Part shown: one piece after another, positions 50,579-59,176 of the stretch
How the letters are laid out: every line of letters starts with the position of its first letter
Numbering within the stretch: the stretch's first letter is position 1
Origin: Mycobacterium yunnanensis
GTDB lineage: Bacteria > Actinomycetota > Actinomycetes > Mycobacteriales > Mycobacteriaceae
Direction: 5' to 3'
Assembly (NCBI RefSeq): GCF_025823185.1
Contig: NZ_JACKVK010000008.1
Span: 435,565-499,564, forward strand
Length of the DNA stretch: 64,000 bases
Made by a program: the position numbers and the translations under genes
Notes under the pieces: model-generated
What the model was told of the DNA's origin: nothing
What the model saw: only the letters and a program-made list of their open reading frames with translations
The model's database searches: none

Positions 50579-51712
50579 GTGAGCGAACTCAGCCTCGGCG
50601 TCATCGCGCACACGCGCAAGGAGAACGAGTACCGGCTGCCGATCCACCCCGAACACCTCGACCGCATCGACTCGGACGTCATCGGAAAGGTCTACCTCGA
50701 GCGCGGATACGGCGAGCACTTCGGCATCTCCGACGACGACCTCGCGGCGTCGGTCGCAGGTGTGCGCACCCGGGAGCAGTTGATCGCCGAGTGCGACGTC
50801 ATCCTGCTCGCCAAGCCCGACGCCGACGACTTGGCCGAATTGCGCGACGGACAGATCCTTTGGGGTTGGCCGCACTGCGTGCAGGACGCCGAGCTGACCC
50901 AGCAGGCCGTCGACCGGCACCTGACCTTGATCGCGTTCGAGGCGATGAACCTGTGGGGTGAGGACGGCTCCTTCAAACTGCACGTCTTCCACAAGAACAA
51001 CGAAATGGCGGGCTACTGCTCGGTACTGCACGCGTTGCAGGTCATCGGGTCGACCGGTACCTATGGGCGGCGGCTGCGGGCCGCGGTGATCGGCTTCGGC
51101 GCCACGGCGCGTGGGGCGGTCACGGCGCTGGGCGCCATCGGTGTTCACGACGTCGACGTGTTGACCAATCGCAGCGTCGCCGAGGTCGCCTCGCCCATCC
51201 ACTCCGCCAACATCGTGCAGTTCGAGTCCGACGAGGACGGCTCGAGTTTCGCGCTCACCGACGACGGCCGGGTGCGGCTGGCGGAGTTCCTGGCCGAGCA
51301 CGACGTCGTCGTCAACTGCGTGCTGCAGGACCCCAATTCGCCACTGGTGTTCCTGACCGAAGCGGACCTTCCCGCCTTCCGGTCGGGGAGCCTGCTCATC
51401 GACGTATCCTGCGATGCGGGAATGGGTTTCAGCTGGGCCCGCCCGACGACGTTCGACGATCCGGCCTTCGTCGTGGGCGACAACGTCACGTATTACGCAG
51501 TCGACCACAGCCCGTCGTATCTGTGGAACGCCGCGACGTGGGAGATCAGCGAGGCGTTGATTCCCTACTTGCCAACCGTTCTGGGCGGGCCTGCGTCATG
51601 GGACGAGGACGAAACGGTGCGCCGGGCGATCGAGATTCGCGACGGCACCATCGTCAATCCCGACATCCTCGCATTTCAGCACCGTTCGCCGGAGTATCCG
51701 CACGTGCGGTAG
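50579..51712 (+). CDS. N5-(carboxyethyl)ornithine synthase-like dehydrogenase
   Basis: 377 residues from GTG 50579, preceded by GGGAGGG. Belongs to the alanine dehydrogenase/transhydrogenase fold group: N-terminal IAHTRKENEYRLPIHPEHLDRI, R/K-rich substrate site, and the dinucleotide motif AAVIGFGATARGAVTALGAIG followed by DVLTN. The N5-(carboxyethyl)ornithine synthase (Ceo) family joins pyruvate reductively to the side-chain amine of ornithine or lysine, forming an opine-like amino acid, with NADPH. It is separated by 45 bp from the kinase with an amino-acid-binding domain, so product and sensor may be linked; inference only. Confidence 0.82.
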   Translation: MSELSLGVIAHTRKENEYRLPIHPEHLDRIDSDVIGKVYLERGYGEHFGISDDDLAASVAGVRTREQLIAECDVILLAKPDADDLAELRDGQILWGWPHCVQDAELTQQAVDRHLTLIAFEAMNLWGEDGSFKLHVFHKNNEMAGYCSVLHALQVIGSTGTYGRRLRAAVIGFGATARGAVTALGAIGVHDVDVLTNRSVAEVASPIHSANIVQFESDEDGSSFALTDDGRVRLAEFLAEHDVVVNCVLQDPNSPLVFLTEADLPAFRSGSLLIDVSCDAGMGFSWARPTTFDDPAFVVGDNVTYYAVDHSPSYLWNAATWEISEALIPYLPTVLGGPASWDEDETVRRAIEIRDGTIVNPDILAFQHRSPEYPHVR

Positions 51713-51757
51713 CTTCTATCGACGGCCACGGGGGTGGCCGTCGCCGAGGAGCACAGG

Positions 51758-53572
51758 GTGAGCGTGACGCCATTCGGGCACTACCAGCTGCAGGAGCTGT
51801 TGGGCCGGGGTGGCATGGGCGAGGTCTACCGCGCCTACGACACCAGGACCGACCGCGTCGTCGCCCTCAAGGTGCTCCCTCCCCATCTCGCCGAGGACGC
51901 CGTCTTTCAGCAGCGCTTCCGCAAGGAATCCCAGGCCGCGGCCAGTTTGAGCGACCCGCACGTCGTGCCGATCCACGGGTACGGCGAGATCGACGGGCGG
52001 CTCTACCTCGACATGCGGCTGATCGACGGCAAGACCATGGGCGACATCCTCGCCGAGGCCGACGGGCCGGTCGACCCGGCGCTGGCGGTGACGGTCGTCG
52101 AGCAGGTGGCCGCGGCCCTGGACGCCGCGCACGAGGCGAACCTGATCCACCGTGACGTCAAGCCGTCCAACATCCTGCTCACCAAGCACGAATTCGCCTA
52201 CCTGATCGACTTCGGTTTGGCCAGGACCGCGGGTGAGAAGGGCATGACGACCGCAGGCAACACGCTCGGCACGCTGGCCTACATGGCGCCGGAGCGATTC
52301 GACGCGGGTCGCAGTGACGCCCGTTCGGACGTCTACGCGCTGGCGTGCGTGCTCTACGAGTGCCTGACGGGTTCGCGTCCGTTTCCCGCGGACAGCCTGG
52401 AACAACAGATCGCCGGACACATGGTGCAGGCCCCGCCGCGCCCGTCGGAGTTCGACTCTCGGCTGGCCGCCTTCGACGACGTCATCGCCAAGGGGATGGC
52501 GAAGAAGCCGGCGCAGCGCTATCAGAGCGGTGCCGAACTGGCCGCCGCCGCGCAGCGGGCCCTGCACGCGCCCGTGCGTGGGGGTGCCCGTTCGGGTCGG
52601 CATTCGGCGCGCCGCATGCCGACGCACGGCGCGTGGCGGTCGTCCCGGACGGTCGTCACGGTCGTGGCGGCAATCGTGCTGGTGGCGGCCGTCGGCACGT
52701 TGGGCGTCGTGCAGTGGCGCACGGAATCCGATGACGAGGGCACTCGGCAGGCGGCCGTCGAGAGCAGCACGGCGCCACCGGACCCGAACCTGCGGGCGGG
52801 GGCCGTTCCGTCGATCGCCGCGACGGTTCCGGAGGACGTGCGACGGTCCGGTCGGCTCGTGATCGGCGTCAACGTGCCGTACGCGCCCAACGAGTTCAAG
52901 GATTCGCAGGGGCGCATCGTCGGCTTCGACGTCGACCTGATGGACGCGGTCGCACGGATTCTGGGCTTGCAGCCCGACTATCGGGAGACGGCGTTCGCCA
53001 GCATCATCCCGTCGGTGCAGGCGAGCAACTTCGACGTGGGCGCGTCGTCGTTCACCGACACCGTCGACCGGGAACGCGACGTCGACTTCGTGACGTACTT
53101 CAGCGCCGGCAATCTGTGGGCCCGTCGCGCGGGTACCACCGTCGAGCCGTCGGCGGCGTGCGGGCTGAAAGTCGGTGTGGCGCAAGGTGGTCTGCAGGAG
53201 TCGAAGGAGATTCCGGCCAAGAGCGACGAGTGCGCGGCGGCCGGGTTGTCGCCGATCGACATGGTGGTCTTCACCCGGCAGGACGATCTGACCAAGGCGC
53301 TGGTGGCCGGTGAGGTCGACGCGATGTCCGCCGATTCACCCGTGACGGGGTTCGCCGTGAAGCTCAGCGCCGGGGTCCTTGAGACGGCGGGGGAGGTCAC
53401 CGACTCCGCGTCCTACGGCTGGCCGGTGGCGAAGGGGTCCGGGCTGGCCGAGTCCTTGAAGCAGGGTTTGGAGCAGGTGATGAAGACCGGCGAGTACCGG
53501 ACCATCGCCGCGCAGTGGGGCGTCGAGAAGGGGATGATCGACGCGCCGACGGTCAACGGGGCGGCGCGGTAG
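51758..53572 (+). CDS. transmembrane Ser/Thr kinase fused to a solute-binding domain
   Basis: 604 residues from GTG 51758, with GAGGAG 6 bp upstream; a GTG at 51734 is an alternative. Cytoplasmic Hanks-type kinase (about 7-270): G-loop GRGGMGEVY 16-24, VALK with K38, E57, HRD (131-133), N138, DFG (151-153), APE near 177-179. Membrane helix about 298-319 (TVVTVVAAIVLVAAVGTLGVV). Extracytoplasmic residues about 365-595 form a bacterial family-3 solute-binding domain (RLVIGVNVPYAPNEF, GRIVGFDVDLMDAVARILGL, FASIIPSVQASNFDVGASSFTDT). The whole protein looks like a receptor that phosphorylates targets when an amino acid-like ligand binds. Confidence 0.93.
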   Translation: MSVTPFGHYQLQELLGRGGMGEVYRAYDTRTDRVVALKVLPPHLAEDAVFQQRFRKESQAAASLSDPHVVPIHGYGEIDGRLYLDMRLIDGKTMGDILAEADGPVDPALAVTVVEQVAAALDAAHEANLIHRDVKPSNILLTKHEFAYLIDFGLARTAGEKGMTTAGNTLGTLAYMAPERFDAGRSDARSDVYALACVLYECLTGSRPFPADSLEQQIAGHMVQAPPRPSEFDSRLAAFDDVIAKGMAKKPAQRYQSGAELAAAAQRALHAPVRGGARSGRHSARRMPTHGAWRSSRTVVTVVAAIVLVAAVGTLGVVQWRTESDDEGTRQAAVESSTAPPDPNLRAGAVPSIAATVPEDVRRSGRLVIGVNVPYAPNEFKDSQGRIVGFDVDLMDAVARILGLQPDYRETAFASIIPSVQASNFDVGASSFTDTVDRERDVDFVTYFSAGNLWARRAGTTVEPSAACGLKVGVAQGGLQESKEIPAKSDECAAAGLSPIDMVVFTRQDDLTKALVAGEVDAMSADSPVTGFAVKLSAGVLETAGEVTDSASYGWPVAKGSGLAESLKQGLEQVMKTGEYRTIAAQWGVEKGMIDAPTVNGAAR

Positions 53573-53659
53573 GAACGCGCCCAGTTCAGTTCTGCCACTT
53601 GACGTCACGACCGCGCGGCCTGCACCGCGATGTTCGCCCCCGGCGGTAGCCTGACGACC

Positions 53660-54739
53660 GTGGACCTCGTACTCGGCCTGTCGCTCACCACGACGGCACT
53701 GCGCTGGGTGCTGGTGGAGGGGACCACGGGCGAGGGCGATCCCGTGGATCGCGGCGAGCTGGACATCACCGAGATCGACGACGTCGACCCCGATCTACTG
53801 GCGCGTGCGGTCCTGAATCCCGACGTCATCGCCGGACGCCAGATCCGGGTCGTCGGTGTCACGAGCACCGCCGCCGCGGAGGGTGCCGCGTCCGCCGTCG
53901 TCGACGCGTTCGCCGCGCGGGGCCACGTCGTCCCCGTGTCGGACGCGGCCGCCGTCGCCGCCCTTGCCGACGGCGTCGCCGCGCTGACGGACTACGACGA
54001 CGTGGCCGTCTGCATCGTCGAACCCGACTCGGCCTTCGTCGCCGTGGTCGCCGCGGGCGAGGTGACCGTCGAGCACGTGGCCCGACCCGCCGACCGGGCC
54101 GACGCGATCGAGCTCACCAGCAGCGTCGTCGCCGCCCTCGACCGTGCACTGCAGGCGGTCTTCGTCATCGGTTCCGACGACGTGGCGGTGATCGTGTCCG
54201 CCGTCGAGGCCGTCACCACCGCACCCGTCTTCTCCGCGACCGAGGCCGATCTGGCCCTGGCCCGCGGCGCGGCACTGGTCGCCGGCCGGACCGTGGACGG
54301 GTCGGCGCCTCGGGTGAGCGGTCCGTGGCCGTGGCTGAGGTCGCGCACCGGAGCGTTGACGGCCGTCCTCGCTGCCGCGGTGGTGACGCTGGTCGTGTCG
54401 TCGGCACTGGCGATCGGGTTGACGCTGAGTCCACCCGAGCCTGCGACCGTAGCCGAAAACTCAAGTGCCGCACAGCGAAACGATCCGGTCGTGGCCCCGC
54501 CGCCACCGGCGCGGCCGGTGGTCGGGCTGGCCGAGATGGCGAATTCGGTCGCCAAGACGATGGTCGTCGCCGCGCCGCCGGCGCCCCAACCGGAGTACGT
54601 CGCGCCCCCGGTCGCGCCGCCACCGGCCTACGTGCCACCCGCCCCGGTCTACGTTCCACCGCCGCGGCAGCCCCGACTCCGCGACCGCATCATCGACCGC
54701 ATCCCGATCATCGGCCGCTTCCACGAGCCCGGCCAGTAG
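53660..54739 (+). CDS. DUF7159-like mycobacterial membrane protein
   Basis: 359 residues from GTG 53660, giving the typical start VDLVLGLSLTTTALRWVLVEG. An actin-like/ATPase-fold domain is suggested (about 1-215: repeated D-x-x-V-x-V/T, AAAVAALADGVAAL, VIVSAVEAV); then one membrane helix (about 235-258, GALTAVLAAAVVTLVVSSALAI); then a long Pro/Val-rich tail (PPPPARPVVGLAEM, APPPAYVPPAPVYVPPPRQP) and a basic end. DUF7159-type proteins are mycobacterial and unassigned. It follows the receptor kinase by 87 bp, so it may be a kinase substrate; inference. Confidence 0.75.
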   Translation: MDLVLGLSLTTTALRWVLVEGTTGEGDPVDRGELDITEIDDVDPDLLARAVLNPDVIAGRQIRVVGVTSTAAAEGAASAVVDAFAARGHVVPVSDAAAVAALADGVAALTDYDDVAVCIVEPDSAFVAVVAAGEVTVEHVARPADRADAIELTSSVVAALDRALQAVFVIGSDDVAVIVSAVEAVTTAPVFSATEADLALARGAALVAGRTVDGSAPRVSGPWPWLRSRTGALTAVLAAAVVTLVVSSALAIGLTLSPPEPATVAENSSAAQRNDPVVAPPPPARPVVGLAEMANSVAKTMVVAAPPAPQPEYVAPPVAPPPAYVPPAPVYVPPPRQPRLRDRIIDRIPIIGRFHEPGQ

Positions 54740-54768
54740 CCGCACGACGATTTTGCGAAAGCGCATGC

Positions 54769-54794
54769 GCAAGCGCTTGCCTGCCGCATAGGCT
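54769..54794 (+). promoter_or_regulatory. LacI-type operator and promoter of the sugar operon
   Basis: The perfect 12-bp palindrome GCAAGCGCTTGC (54769-54780), with the central CG typical of LacI-family sites, overlaps the -35 region; TAGGCT (54789-54794) is a TANNNT -10. A second palindrome, GCGCATGCGC (54761-54770), adjoins. Predicted target of the LacI repressor encoded in the same operon. Confidence 0.7.
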
Positions 54795-54846
54795 CCCGGC
54801 ATCGCGTGACGGAACCGACCGTCGCATCGAGGACGAAGGAGTCCGC

Positions 54847-55851
54847 ATGTTCGGTAAGCGCAGCATGACCACGGTCGGGGCGGCGCTCGTCGCCGGCACG
54901 ATGGTTCTCGGTCTGACCGGCTGCGGCGGGTCCGGCTCCGGGGACGTGAAGGTCGGCTTGATCACCAAGACCGACTCCAACCCGTACTTCGTCAAGCTGC
55001 GCGAGGCCGCGCAGGCCCAGGCCGACAAGGACGGCGCCAAGCTCGTCGCGCTGGCCGGTGCGTTCGACGGCGACAACGAAGGCCAGGTCTCGGCGATCGA
55101 GAACATGGTCGGCCAGGGCGTCAAGGGCATCCTCATCACGCCGAACTCCTCGACCGGCGTGCTGGACGCCATCAAGAAGGCGCGCGACGCCGGCGTCGTG
55201 GTGATCGCGCTCGACACCGCGACCGATCCCGAGGACGCCGTCGACGCGACGTTCGCGACCGACAACAAGGCCGCCGGGGTCAGCCAGGGCAAGTGGGTCA
55301 AGGCCGCCATCGGCTCGACGCCGCCGCAGGTGGTCATGCTCGACGGCACACCGGGCGGCACCGTCGACACCTTCCGTCACGACGGCTTCCTCGAGGGCTT
55401 CGGCATCACCAACGACTCCCCTGAGATCGTCGGCCGGGAGAACACCAACGGCGACCAGACCAAGGCCCAGACCGCCATGGAGAACATCCTGCAGCGCGCG
55501 CCGGGCATCAACGCGCTGTACACGATCAACGAGCCGGCAGCCGCCGGCGCCTATCAGGCGATCCAGGCCGCCAACCGCGCCAACCAGATCACCATCGGGT
55601 CGATCGACGGCAGCTGCACCGGCGTCGCCGACGTGAAGGCCGGCAAGATTGGCGCGACGGTCATGCAGTTCCCGGCCAAGATGGCCGAACTCGGCGTGCA
55701 GGCCGTGGTGAAGTTCGCCAAGGACGGCACCAAGCCCAGCGGCTTCAACGACACCGGGTCGCAGCTGATCACCGACAAGCCCGTCGCCGGTCTGGAGTCC
55801 AAGGACACCGCCTGGGGCGAGCAGAACTGCTGGGGCAAAGCGGGCTCGTGA
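54847..55851 (+). CDS. sugar ABC transporter substrate-binding lipoprotein
   Basis: 334 residues. Lipobox L-T-G-C with lipidated Cys at 26. Type I periplasmic-binding fold of the ribose/xylose/fructose group: VGLITKTDSNPYFVKLREAAQ, IENMVGQGVKGILITPNSSTG, VVVIALDTATDPEDAVDATFATDN, GDQTKAQTAMENIL, and SIDGSCTGVADVKAGKIGATV. First gene of an operon under a LacI operator. Organisation and sequence style resemble FrcB (fructose) of Sinorhizobium, but ribose, xylose or a ketose are all possible. Confidence 0.92.
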   Translation: MFGKRSMTTVGAALVAGTMVLGLTGCGGSGSGDVKVGLITKTDSNPYFVKLREAAQAQADKDGAKLVALAGAFDGDNEGQVSAIENMVGQGVKGILITPNSSTGVLDAIKKARDAGVVVIALDTATDPEDAVDATFATDNKAAGVSQGKWVKAAIGSTPPQVVMLDGTPGGTVDTFRHDGFLEGFGITNDSPEIVGRENTNGDQTKAQTAMENILQRAPGINALYTINEPAAAGAYQAIQAANRANQITIGSIDGSCTGVADVKAGKIGATVMQFPAKMAELGVQAVVKFAKDGTKPSGFNDTGSQLITDKPVAGLESKDTAWGEQNCWGKAGS

Positions 55852-56840
55852 GCACCGCACCCGCGACGGCGCAGCCGTCCGTGTCGAGCCGGTTCAACGT
55901 CGGAAGCATCCTTCGTGAACCGTTGCTCGGACCGCTGGTGGCGCTCGTCATCGCCATCGTCATCTTCAGCGCGGTCTCGGATTCGTTCCTCAACCCGCAG
56001 AACGTCTCGCTGATCCTGCAGCAGTCGGTCGTCGTCGGCATCCTCGCCGTCGGCCAGACACTGATCATCCTGACCTCCGGCATCGACCTGTCCATCGGCG
56101 CGGTCGCCGTCTTCGGCACCATCGTGATGGCCCAAAGTGCCGGCGCCAACGGGCCGGTGGTCGCGCTTGGGTCGACGCTGCTGGTGTGCATGGTGTTCGG
56201 TGCGGTCAACGGCGGCCTCGTCACGATGCTGCGACTGCCGCCGTTCATCGTCACGCTTGGCACGTTCACCGCGATCCAGGCAGCCACCCGGCTGCTGGCG
56301 GGGTCGGAGACCTACCGCGTGCCGCCGGGACCCCTCACCTTCCTCGGCACGTCGTTCCGGCTCGGGACGTTCTCGACCACCTACGGCGTCGTCGCGATGC
56401 TCTTGGTGTACCTGGTGACGTGGTACGCGCTGTCCCAAACCGCTTGGGGCAAGCACGTGTACGCCGTCGGCGGCAACTCGCAGGCCTCCAACCTCTCGGG
56501 CATCAAGTCCGGCCGGGTGCTGTTCTCGGTCTACCTCACCACCGGGGTGATCGCCGCCATCGCCGCCTGGGCCGCGCTCGGTCGCATCCCCAACGCCGAC
56601 CCGAATGCCTACCAGAACGCGAACCTCGAGACGATCACCGCGGTCGTCATCGGCGGCACCAGCCTCTTCGGCGGCCGCGGCGGGGTCGGCGGCACCCTGG
56701 TCGGCACGCTGATCGTCGGCGTGCTCCGCAACGGCCTCACCCAGGCCGGGGTGGACAACCTGTACCAGAACATCGCGACGGGAGTCCTGGTGATCGTGGC
56801 GGTGGCAGTGGACCAGTTCGCGCGCAGGAGGTCACAGTGA
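55848..56840 (+). CDS. sugar ABC transporter permease
   Basis: 330 residues from a GTG that overlaps the previous stop (GTGA). RbsC/FrcC-type permease with about 10 membrane helices: IVVIFSAVSDSF-like N-terminus, GQTLIILTSGIDLSIGAV, GAVNGGLVTMLRLPPFIVTLGTF, and the EAA-like cytoplasmic loop YQNANLETITAVVIGGTSLFGGRGGVGGTLVGTLIVGVL. Works as a homodimer with the ATPase encoded next. Confidence 0.95.
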   Translation: MSTAPATAQPSVSSRFNVGSILREPLLGPLVALVIAIVIFSAVSDSFLNPQNVSLILQQSVVVGILAVGQTLIILTSGIDLSIGAVAVFGTIVMAQSAGANGPVVALGSTLLVCMVFGAVNGGLVTMLRLPPFIVTLGTFTAIQAATRLLAGSETYRVPPGPLTFLGTSFRLGTFSTTYGVVAMLLVYLVTWYALSQTAWGKHVYAVGGNSQASNLSGIKSGRVLFSVYLTTGVIAAIAAWAALGRIPNADPNAYQNANLETITAVVIGGTSLFGGRGGVGGTLVGTLIVGVLRNGLTQAGVDNLYQNIATGVLVIVAVAVDQFARRRSQ

Positions 56841-57619
56841 GCGCCGCACCCGTGCTCGAGGCTCGCGGCCTCGTCAAGAAGTACGGCAACGTCACGGCCA
56901 TCAACGGTGCCGACTTCGAACTCCGCGAAGGTGAAGTGCTCGCCGTCATCGGCGACAACGGCGCCGGAAAGACCAGTCTCATCAAGGCTCTCGCCGGTGC
57001 GGTGGTGCCCGACTCGGGCGAGATCCTGATGAACGGCACGCCCGTGTCGTTCAAGAGCACGCGTGACGCCAGGGCGGCCGGGATCGAGACGGTCTATCAG
57101 GATCTCGCGGTGGTACCGGCACTGGACATCGCCTCCAACCTCTACCTCGGCCGCGAGGTACGACGAAAGGGCCTGCTCGGCAGCGTCTTCCGCCGACTCG
57201 ACATGCCCAAGATGCGGGAGGACGCCTCGCAGCACCTCGCCGACCTGAAGATCGGCATCAAGTCGGTCAACCAGGCCGTGGAGACGCTGTCCGGCGGTCA
57301 ACGTCAGGGTGTCGCCGTGGCGCGCGCCGCCGCGTTCGGTCGTGGTGTGATCATCATGGACGAGCCGACGGCGGCTCTCGGAGTGCGTGAGTCGGGTCAG
57401 GTGATCGACCTGATTCGGTCGATCCGCGACCGCGGCATCCCCGTGGTGCTCATCAGCCACGACATGCCCCACGTCTTCGAGGTGGCCGATCGAATCCACA
57501 TCCACCGCTTGGGGCAACGCGCCGGCGTCGTCTCCCCGAAGTCGCGGTCGATGTCCGAGGTGGTCGCGCTCATGACCGGTGCGGAGGAACCGAGCGATGA
57601 GGAACGCGCCGGGCTCTGA
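56837..57619 (+). CDS. sugar ABC transporter ATP-binding protein
   Basis: 260 residues, GTGA overlap with the permease. Walker A GDNGAGKTS 39-47, signature LSGGQRQ, Walker B GVIIMDEPTAAL, H-loop LISHDM. Single nucleotide-binding domain like FrcA, not the double-domain RbsA/XylG form, so it should work as a homodimer. Its last 23 bp overlap the PfkB gene. Confidence 0.95.
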   Translation: MSAAPVLEARGLVKKYGNVTAINGADFELREGEVLAVIGDNGAGKTSLIKALAGAVVPDSGEILMNGTPVSFKSTRDARAAGIETVYQDLAVVPALDIASNLYLGREVRRKGLLGSVFRRLDMPKMREDASQHLADLKIGIKSVNQAVETLSGGQRQGVAVARAAAFGRGVIIMDEPTAALGVRESGQVIDLIRSIRDRGIPVVLISHDMPHVFEVADRIHIHRLGQRAGVVSPKSRSMSEVVALMTGAEEPSDEERAGL

Positions 57620-58529
57620 GGGGGCGCCGCAGGGACTGTTCGTGGGTCTGGCGACCCTCGACGTGGTCCACCGCATCGCCGCGCCCCCTGCGGTGAACCA
57701 AAAGGTCACGGCGACGGGCCAATTCGTGGCGGCTGGCGGACCGGCGGCCAACGCGGCGGTCACCTTCGCCGGACTCGGTGGCGAGGCCGTCCTGGTGACG
57801 GCCCTTGGCGACGATCCGGTCGCCGGTCTGATCCGCGCCGATCTGGCCGCCTACGGTGTCCGCGTCGTCGACGCCGCCGCGGGCACCACCCGGGCGGTGC
57901 CCGTGTCCGCGGTCTCGGTCGTCGAGTCCACGGGTGACCGGTCGATCGTCTCGCTCGACGCGGTGAACTCCGAGGCGGCGCCGCCGGCCGATCTGGAGGC
58001 TCTGGTCGGCGCCGCCGACGTGCTGTTGGTCGACGGTCATCACCCACTGATCGCGTCGGCCGCGGTCGAATTCGCCCGGGCGGCGTCGACCACCGTGGTC
58101 GTCGACGCCGGGCGCTGGAAGCCCGTCATGTCCGACCTGGCCTCCCACGCCACGGACATGGTGTGCTCCGCGGACTTTCGGGTGCCGGGCACCGACACCA
58201 CCGACTCGACGGCGGCCGCCCTGGTCGGTGACGGAGTCGGCACGGTCGTCACCACTCACGGCGGCGAGCCCGTTCGGTGGTGGTCCGACGGGGAGTCCGG
58301 GACCGTACCGGTGCCCCCGGTGGAGGTCGTCGACACCGCGGGTGCCGGGGATGCGTTCCACGGTGCCTATGCGTACTTCGCGGTGCGGGCGACAGACTCG
58401 CTGAGCGACCGGATCGCGCGGTCCGCCCGTGTCGCGGCGCTGCGGTGTTCGGTGGTCGGGCCGCGGGCCTGGCTGACTCGACTCCCGGGCCACATCCACG
58501 ATGAGCAGACGAGAAGGCGGTCACGGTGA
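57597..58529 (+). CDS. PfkB-family carbohydrate kinase
   Basis: 310 residues from ATG 57597, preceded by GGAGGAA inside the ATPase gene. Ribokinase fold: N-terminal GLATLDVVHRI, the small lid, AAGGPAANAAVTFAGLGGEAVLVTALGDD, and the anion-hole signature DTAGAGDAFHGAYAYF with the catalytic Asp. Phosphorylates a sugar or sugar phosphate; with an adjacent fructose-bisphosphate aldolase, phosphorylation of fructose (or its 1-phosphate) is plausible. Its stop overlaps the next gene (GTGA). Confidence 0.92.
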   Translation: MRNAPGSEGAPQGLFVGLATLDVVHRIAAPPAVNQKVTATGQFVAAGGPAANAAVTFAGLGGEAVLVTALGDDPVAGLIRADLAAYGVRVVDAAAGTTRAVPVSAVSVVESTGDRSIVSLDAVNSEAAPPADLEALVGAADVLLVDGHHPLIASAAVEFARAASTTVVVDAGRWKPVMSDLASHATDMVCSADFRVPGTDTTDSTAAALVGDGVGTVVTTHGGEPVRWWSDGESGTVPVPPVEVVDTAGAGDAFHGAYAYFAVRATDSLSDRIARSARVAALRCSVVGPRAWLTRLPGHIHDEQTRRRSR

Positions 58530-59176
58530 CCATCGAGCAGGACGTCGAAGACACCACCCTGGACCAGCTGGTCGCGTGGGCCGAGGCGCTCGTCGTCGGC
58601 GGTGAGCGCCGCATCGTCGGGCTCACCGGGGCGCCCGGTGCCGGAAAGTCGACCGTTGCAGAACAACTCGTCACCGCGCTGGGTCCCGAGGTGGCCGTGC
58701 TGGTCCCCATGGATGGTTTTCACCTGGCCAACGAGGTGCTGATCGAGCTCGGTCGGCGGGATCGCAAGGGTGCCCACGACACGTTCGACGACGGCGGCTA
58801 CGCGCGGTTGATCGCGACGTTGCGGGCCCAGCGCGTCGACGACCCGGTCGTCTACGCGCCGCGGTTCCTGAGGGAGATCGAGGAGTCGATCGGGTCCTCG
58901 ATCCCGGTTCCGCCGACGGTTCCCCTTGTCGTCACCGAGGGCAACTACCTGTTATTGGAGGCCGACGCCTGGCCGGCCGCGCGCGCGTGCATCGACGAGG
59001 TCTGGTTCTTGGCCCCCGACACCGAGATTCGCCATGACCGGCTGCTCCGCCGGCACGAGTCGTATGGAAAGTCACCGCAGGACGCGGCGTTCTGGGCGCT
59101 GGGACCCGACGAGCGCAACGCCCAACTCATCGAGTCGACCGCCGGTCGCGCGGACCGAATCGTGCGTCTCCGGTGA
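58526..59176 (+). CDS. FrcK-like P-loop kinase
   Basis: 216 residues, GTGA overlaps on both sides. Walker A GAPGAGKST at 35-43, then VLVPMDGFHLANEVL and RRDRKGAHDTFDDGGYARLI as in the phosphoribulokinase/uridine-kinase/pantothenate-kinase fold. The Sinorhizobium fructose operon frcBCAK, as I recall it, ends with a kinase-like FrcK of this type, so the layout here is very similar. Its true substrate is not known; it is a second kinase in addition to PfkB. Confidence 0.85.
   Translation: MTIEQDVEDTTLDQLVAWAEALVVGGERRIVGLTGAPGAGKSTVAEQLVTALGPEVAVLVPMDGFHLANEVLIELGRRDRKGAHDTFDDGGYARLIATLRAQRVDDPVVYAPRFLREIEESIGSSIPVPPTVPLVVTEGNYLLLEADAWPAARACIDEVWFLAPDTEIRHDRLLRRHESYGKSPQDAAFWALGPDERNAQLIESTAGRADRIVRLR

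Noticed and set aside
51716..53185. 489-codon minus-strand frame across the receptor kinase gene
   Set aside because: Antisense to a gene with all kinase motifs; no own start signal or domain.
54765..54784. KstR2-type operator in front of the sugar operon
   Set aside because: The core CAAGCGCTTG fits, but flanking A/T positions do not, and the operon encodes its own LacI, whose site type it matches better.
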